Both the position numbers and the translations under genes were made by a program. From HLUCCA09 sp039189975 (GTDB lineage: Bacteria > Pseudomonadota > Alphaproteobacteria > Rhodobacterales > Rhodobacteraceae), in the NCBI GenBank assembly GCA_039189975.1, contig JBCCYI010000214.1:1-7705 (forward strand): 7,705 nucleotides of DNA, given 5' to 3'. The notes under the pieces are model-generated. The model did no database searches. It was given only the letters and a program-made list of their open reading frames with translations, and was not told the DNA's origin. This document shows positions 4,887 to 7,705 of this stretch, piece by piece (positions within the stretch are counted from its first letter, which is position 1; the number at the start of each line of letters is the position of its first letter).

Positions 4887-5465
4887 TCAGCCGGTCTTCG
4901 GGGCCGTCTCCTGCCGCTGGCGCGGGTTGCCCGCGTTGTAGCTCGTCTCGAATTCAGCCGTCGCGTCCGCGATGTCGCCCTCCGCGCCGATGCATCGCGC
5001 GAAATCGGGGAAAAGGGCGGCCGCATCTTCGAGCGGGAACGCCATACAATGCGGCTTGTCGCGGAGAAACAGGCGGATGTTTGCAGTCACGGTCTCGACC
5101 ATATCCGCCGCGATCTCGATGGGGTCGGCCTTGCGCGGCCCCATGATGATGCCCGGCTGGTAGGACCGCATGAGGCCGTGGGTGCGCTCGGCGTAGCTCG
5201 CAGCCACCTTGGCCGGATCGCGCGTCAGATGGACGTAGAACGCGTCCTGACCATAGGCCTCATCGAGACGGCCGAGCATCCAGCTCAGCCGATTGTCGAC
5301 CTCGATGTGGTGCGTGGGATAGCGCAGCCGCCTGCGCCCCAGCACCCCCTTGGCCTTGCGTTCATGCGAGGCGGTGTAGTTGGTGAAGTGCTTGCAGGCC
5401 TTCATAAACGTCGTCGACCCGCACCGGCCCGTACAGAGGACAAAGACGTTCTGAAACTGGCTCAT
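4887..5465 (-). CDS. Small sulfotransferase-like protein
   Basis: 192 residues. The start VFVLCTGRCGSTTF (7-20) matches the 5'-phosphosulfate-binding loop of PAPS-dependent sulfotransferases, the R-x-G-S-T loop also typical of carbohydrate and prokaryotic sulfotransferases. VHLTRDPAKVAASYAER (78-94) matches the 3'-phosphate-binding motif with Arg82 and Ser90. Both cofactor sites are thus present, and transfer of sulfate from PAPS to an acceptor is likely. No signal peptide or membrane segment is visible, so it should be cytoplasmic. At 192 residues it is shorter than most family members (commonly 250-300), with a minimal acceptor-binding region. ATG 5465 has AAGGA about seven bases upstream. 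It stands alone, after the ribosomal operon terminator and convergent with the binding-protein gene, so the acceptor cannot be inferred. Confidence 0.8.
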   Translation of the reverse strand: MSQFQNVFVLCTGRCGSTTFMKACKHFTNYTASHERKAKGVLGRRRLRYPTHHIEVDNRLSWMLGRLDEAYGQDAFYVHLTRDPAKVAASYAERTHGLMRSYQPGIIMGPRKADPIEIAADMVETVTANIRLFLRDKPHCMAFPLEDAAALFPDFARCIGAEGDIADATAEFETSYNAGNPRQRQETAPKTG

Positions 5466-5521
5466 GGATCGTCCTTTCCGCTCCCGCCTGCCCAGAGAGT
5501 GCTGCGTTCCTACGCACGCAA

Positions 5522-5564
5522 CGCGTTTCGATTTCTGCGTCTAGGCAGCAGGCAACGAAACGCG
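5522..5564 (-). repeat. Inverted repeat in the spacer before the sulfotransferase gene
   Basis: CGCGTTTCG (5522-5530) and CGAAACGCG (5556-5564), nine perfect bases, enclosing a smaller CTGC/GCAG pair (5535-5538 and 5545-5548). Closer to the gene lies TGCGT-TCCT-ACGCA (5503-5516). All are between the rpsI terminator and the sulfotransferase start and may be leader structure or operator. I found no clear promoter boxes here. Confidence 0.4.
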
Positions 5565-5609
5565 ACTCCGTTTGGGCGCGAGATCGTCTACCAAGGTCCG
5601 CCGCGGCGC

Positions 5610-5647
5610 AAAAGAAAACCGCGCGGCCCGAGTGTCGGACCGCGCGG
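5610..5647 (-). terminator. Intrinsic terminator of the rplM-rpsI operon
   Basis: CCGCGCGG (5619-5626) pairs with CCGCGCGG (5640-5647), continued by four inner pairs past one mismatch around a GTG loop. On the minus strand it is followed by TTTTCTTTT (5618-5610). It lies 25 bases after the rpsI stop. Confidence 0.88.
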
Positions 5648-5671
5648 CTTTGTCTGCAACAGCGTGACGGA

Positions 5672-6166
5672 TCAACGCTTGGAGAACTGGAAGCTCCGGC
5701 GGGCCTTGCGGCGGCCGAACTTCTTGCGCTCCACCACGCGGCTGTCGCGCGTCAGGAAGCCAGCGGCCTTCAGCGGCGCGCGCAGCGTCGGATCGTAGAG
5801 CTGGAGCGCCTTGGAGATGCCGTGCTTCACGGCACCGGCCTGACCGGACAGGCCACCGCCCTTGACGGTCGCCATCACGTCGAACTGGTCTTCGACACCG
5901 GCCACCTGGAAGGGCTGGCGCAGGATGAGCTGCTGCACCGGGCGCGCGAAGTACACGGCCATTTCCTTGCCGTTGACCACAACCTTGCCGGAGCCCGGAC
6001 GGATCCACACGCGGGCAATCGCGTCCTTCCGCTTGCCGGTCGCGTAGGAGCGGCCAAGCTCGTCGCGTACGGGCTCACGCGGTGCGTCGTCTTCCATGAG
6101 GACACCAGCGTCCACGCCGCCGGCCACTTCGTTCAGCTCTGAGAGAGACTTGATTTCTTCGGCCAT
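5672..6166 (-). CDS. rpsI: 30S ribosomal protein S9 (uS9)
   Basis: Component of the head of the small ribosomal subunit, whose C-terminal tail contacts P-site tRNA. The 164-residue protein carries the full family core from Tyr41 (YATGKRKDAIARVWI, then VKGGGLSGQAGAVKHGISKAL) to the invariant C-terminal SKR. It is longer than E. coli S9 (130 residues) because of an acidic N-terminal extension of about 35 residues, normal for alphaproteobacteria. Two starts are possible: ATG 6172 makes an ATGA overlap with the rplM stop but sits only three bases after GGAG. ATG 6166 is nine bases after the same GGAG and yields MAEEIKSL, like relatives that begin MAD/MAE, so I chose it. Co-transcribed with rplM and ended by the terminator at 5610-5647. 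Confidence 0.97.
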   Translation of the reverse strand: MAEEIKSLSELNEVAGGVDAGVLMEDDAPREPVRDELGRSYATGKRKDAIARVWIRPGSGKVVVNGKEMAVYFARPVQQLILRQPFQVAGVEDQFDVMATVKGGGLSGQAGAVKHGISKALQLYDPTLRAPLKAAGFLTRDSRVVERKKFGRRKARRSFQFSKR

Positions 6167-6168
6167 GC

Positions 6169-6630
6169 TCATGCGCTCCGGGTGTTCTTTTTGTTCATCG
6201 ACTTGACGTCGAGAACTTCGGGCTGCTGCGCCTCATGCGGGTGTTCGGCCCCGGCATAGACGCGCAGGTTGGTCATCTGCTGACGGCTCAGGCGGTTGCC
6301 CGGCAGCATCCGCTTGACGGCCTGCGTCACGACGCGCTCGGGGAACTGACCCTCGAGGATCTGACCCGTCGTGCGCGACTTGATGCCGCCCGGGTAGCCC
6401 GTGTGCCAGTAATTCGGCTTGTCGCGCTTCTTGCCGGTCAGCTGCACCTTGTCGGCGTTGATGACGATGACATTGTCGCCCATGTCCATGGACGGGGTGA
6501 ACGTGGCCTTGTGCTTGCCGCGCAGGCGCATTGCGACGATGGAGGCAAGACGGCCCAGAACGACGCCTTCGGCATCGATCACGATCCACTTCTTGTCCAC
6601 GTCCGCAGGGGTAGCGGAGAAGGTCTTCAT
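6169..6630 (-). CDS. rplM: 50S ribosomal protein L13 (uL13)
   Basis: Early-assembling large-subunit protein. The 153 residues begin MKTFSATPADVDKKW and contain the family signatures VLGRLAS (24-30), LRGKHKATFTPSMDMGDNVIVINA and YWHTGYPGGIKSR, with normal length for alphaproteobacteria. The start at 6630 agrees with homologues beginning MKTF; an upstream in-frame ATG at 6642 has no ribosome site, while GGGA lies six bases before 6630. It is first in the rplM-rpsI operon, a nearly universal bacterial pair, and its stop overlaps the possible earlier rpsI start. Confidence 0.97.
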   Translation of the reverse strand: MKTFSATPADVDKKWIVIDAEGVVLGRLASIVAMRLRGKHKATFTPSMDMGDNVIVINADKVQLTGKKRDKPNYWHTGYPGGIKSRTTGQILEGQFPERVVTQAVKRMLPGNRLSRQQMTNLRVYAGAEHPHEAQQPEVLDVKSMNKKNTRSA

Positions 6631-6687
6631 GACATGTCCCATAGGGTTAGGGGCGGGCCGGGGGCCGCGCCAAATCTCGATTGCGCC

Positions 6688-6715
6688 GTTCTAAGCATCC
6701 TGCCGCGCAGGTCAA
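6688..6715 (-). promoter_or_regulatory. Promoter candidate of the rplM-rpsI operon
   Basis: Minus-strand -35 TTGACC (6715-6710), a 16-base spacer, and -10 TAGAAC (6693-6688). It predicts a start at an A at 6681 and a GC-rich leader of about 51 bases. It is the best sigma-70-like match in the window and correctly placed. Confidence 0.6.
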
Positions 6716-6792
6716 CTGCAAATGCGCGCGATTATCGCTGCAAAATCAGCATCTTGAAATATGGGTATCTAAATACCTCACTTTGATGCGGC

Positions 6793-7221
6793 TTAAGTGT
6801 TCCGTTTTGGCGGGATGGAATAGGTCAGGCTCGCGCGCGCGACGGGACCTGTCACCCCTGCCGCTTCGATGAGCGCATCGCCCACCGCAAGAACGCGGCC
6901 CAGCTTCAGCAGACGCGACGTGCAGACGAGCTCGGCCCCCGCAGGCGGCTTGCGCATGAAGTCGATGGAGCAACTCGTCGTCACCGTCAGCGCTTCCGGC
7001 CCGATGCGCGACAGGATCGCGAGGTAAAAGCCGACATCGGCGAGGGCAAACATCGTCGGGCCGGACACCGTCCCGCCCGGCCTCAGATGGGCCTGCGCGG
7101 GCTGGAGCGCCACGCGCACGCCGTCAGGTGTCACCTCGAGCACGCGGAACATGCCGTCGGCCTGGGGAAAGTCCGTGGCAAGGAAGCGCTCGAGCGCGAC
7201 GACGTCCATCGCAATGTCCAT
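6793..7221 (-). CDS. PaaI-type hotdog thioesterase
   Basis: Predicted cytosolic acyl-CoA thioesterase of 142 residues, the usual length of single hotdog-domain PaaI proteins. The long-helix segment RPGGTVSGPTMFALADVGFYLAI (47-69) corresponds to the family HGGxxxxLAD region with Asp62 in the catalytic position, though the His of HGG is replaced (PGG). The strand TTSCSIDFMRKPPAG (81-95) is also typical. ATG 7221 has a strong GGGAGG seven bases upstream; the open frame further upstream runs into the divergent gene and is not real. It is divergent from a crotonase-family gene only 58 bases away, suggesting shared control and a common role in acyl-CoA turnover. The substrate is unknown. Confidence 0.88.
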   Translation of the reverse strand: MDIAMDVVALERFLATDFPQADGMFRVLEVTPDGVRVALQPAQAHLRPGGTVSGPTMFALADVGFYLAILSRIGPEALTVTTSCSIDFMRKPPAGAELVCTSRLLKLGRVLAVGDALIEAAGVTGPVARASLTYSIPPKRNT

Positions 7222-7279
7222 ATCTGTTCCTCCCGCGGCACTTGCGGCATAGAGGGCGCAAATCCGCCGGGAGGGCAAG
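7222..7279. promoter_or_regulatory. Short divergent region between thioesterase and crotonase genes
   Basis: Only 58 bases separate the two starts, so their promoters must overlap each other or the opposing coding sequence. Both genes have good ribosome sites here: GGGAGG for the thioesterase (minus, at 7231-7236) and GGGAGGG (7269-7275) for the crotonase. I cannot assign -35/-10 boxes. Confidence 0.5.
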
Positions 7280-7705
7280 GTGACCGACACGATTCTGATC
7301 CACGAGACGCGCGGCCATGTCGCCGAGCTGACGATGAACCGCCCCCAGGCGCTGAACGCGCTCTCGGATGCGCTGCTCGATGCGCTGAGCCAGGCGCTTG
7401 CGAAGATCGCTGGTGATCCGCAGATCCGCGTGGTCGTCTTGCGCGGCGCGGGCAAGGCATTCTGCGCCGGGCATGACCTGCGCGAGATGCAGACCGGGCG
7501 CCAGTCGGACGACGGCGGACAGGCCTATTTCGCCGATCTCTTCTCCCGCTGCGGCGCGCTGATGCAGGCGATCCGCGCCCTGCCCCAGCCCGTTGTCGCC
7601 GAAGTCCACGGCATCGCCACAGCCGCCGGGTGCCAGCTCGTCGCCTCCTGCGACATGGCTGTCGCCGCCGAGGGCACGCGCTTTGGGGTCAACGGGGTCA
7701 ACATC
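7280..7705 (+). CDS. Enoyl-CoA hydratase/isomerase family protein, ECHDC3-like, N-terminal part (cut by right edge)
   Basis: Crotonase-fold protein, 142 residues visible. Family hallmarks are LTMNRPQALNAL (17-28), the oxyanion segment AFCAGHDLREM (60-70) and GIATAAGCQLVASCD (111-125). The two glutamates that catalyse hydration in the classical enzyme (Glu144 and Glu164 of rat mitochondrial enoyl-CoA hydratase) align with Gln119 and Gly139. The motif ATAAGCQLVASCDMAVA is the one of the ECHDC3 subfamily, so ordinary hydratase activity should not be assumed. Start is GTG 7280 with GGGAGGG five bases upstream. It is divergent from a PaaI-type thioesterase. The C-terminal half lies outside the window. 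Confidence 0.92.
   Translation, partial: MTDTILIHETRGHVAELTMNRPQALNALSDALLDALSQALAKIAGDPQIRVVVLRGAGKAFCAGHDLREMQTGRQSDDGGQAYFADLFSRCGALMQAIRALPQPVVAEVHGIATAAGCQLVASCDMAVAAEGTRFGVNGVNI

Noticed and set aside
5049..5798. Plus-strand open frame of 249 codons over the sulfotransferase and rpsI end
   Set aside because: It is antisense to two recognised genes and crosses the rpsI terminator; no family resemblance.
6721..6780. AT-rich patch and GGTAT-CTAA-ATACC hairpin as a terminator for the thioesterase or an UP element for rplM
   Set aside because: The stem is only 5 bp without a U-run, and the AT-rich part lies farther upstream than an UP element would relative to the -35 at 6710-6715.

Overview
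The window looks like chromosomal DNA of a marine-type alphaproteobacterium, most likely Rhodobacterales (Roseobacter/Rhodobacter relatives). This rests on the GC-rich, strongly third-position-GC coding, the N-terminally extended S9 protein behind L13 with an ATGA overlap, the 3-hydroxybutyrate dehydrogenase/patatin pair, a type I-secreted RTX protein, and an oligopeptide-type binding protein of a style common in that order. No mobile element, CRISPR array, tRNA or rRNA is visible.

Layout. 1-1245 (minus): a two-gene unit, 3-hydroxybutyrate dehydrogenase followed by a patatin-like lipase that runs off the left edge; the two overlap by 4 bases (GTGA). 1246-1417: divergent spacer with a 16-bp palindrome near the dehydrogenase start and a 13-bp leader hairpin directly before the ribosome site of the next gene. 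1418-2647 (plus): a 409-residue RTX calcium-binding protein with 24 unbroken nonapeptide repeats. 2648-3035: a gene-poor stretch with an RNA-type hairpin, a minus-strand intrinsic terminator and a pair of back-to-back promoter candidates. 3036-4850 (plus): an exported family 5 (YejA-like) solute-binding protein without permease genes after it. 4887-5465 (minus): a small sulfotransferase-like protein. 5610-6715 (minus): promoter, rplM, rpsI and intrinsic terminator, a complete ribosomal operon. 6793-7221 (minus) and 7280-7705 (plus, cut by the right edge): divergent PaaI-type hotdog thioesterase and an ECHDC3-like crotonase.

The most interesting part is 2844-3035. On the minus strand I see a promoter candidate (TTGGAC-17-TATACC), a 77-nt transcript made of an unpaired 5' end, a perfect 7-bp hairpin and a GC-rich terminator with nine U residues, and no reading frame that would explain it. 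Nucleotides 2-10 of that predicted RNA are perfectly complementary to nine bases just upstream of the Shine-Dalgarno sequence of the adjacent binding-protein mRNA. This suggests an undescribed small RNA that could control its divergently transcribed neighbour. The promoters, the RNA and the pairing are read from sequence only and are unproven.

Metabolically, the left unit belongs to the poly-3-hydroxybutyrate/ketone-body branch (hydroxybutyrate to acetoacetate) and the right pair to acyl-CoA metabolism. The middle genes concern export and uptake and have no visible partners (no type I secretion genes, no ABC permeases) in the window.
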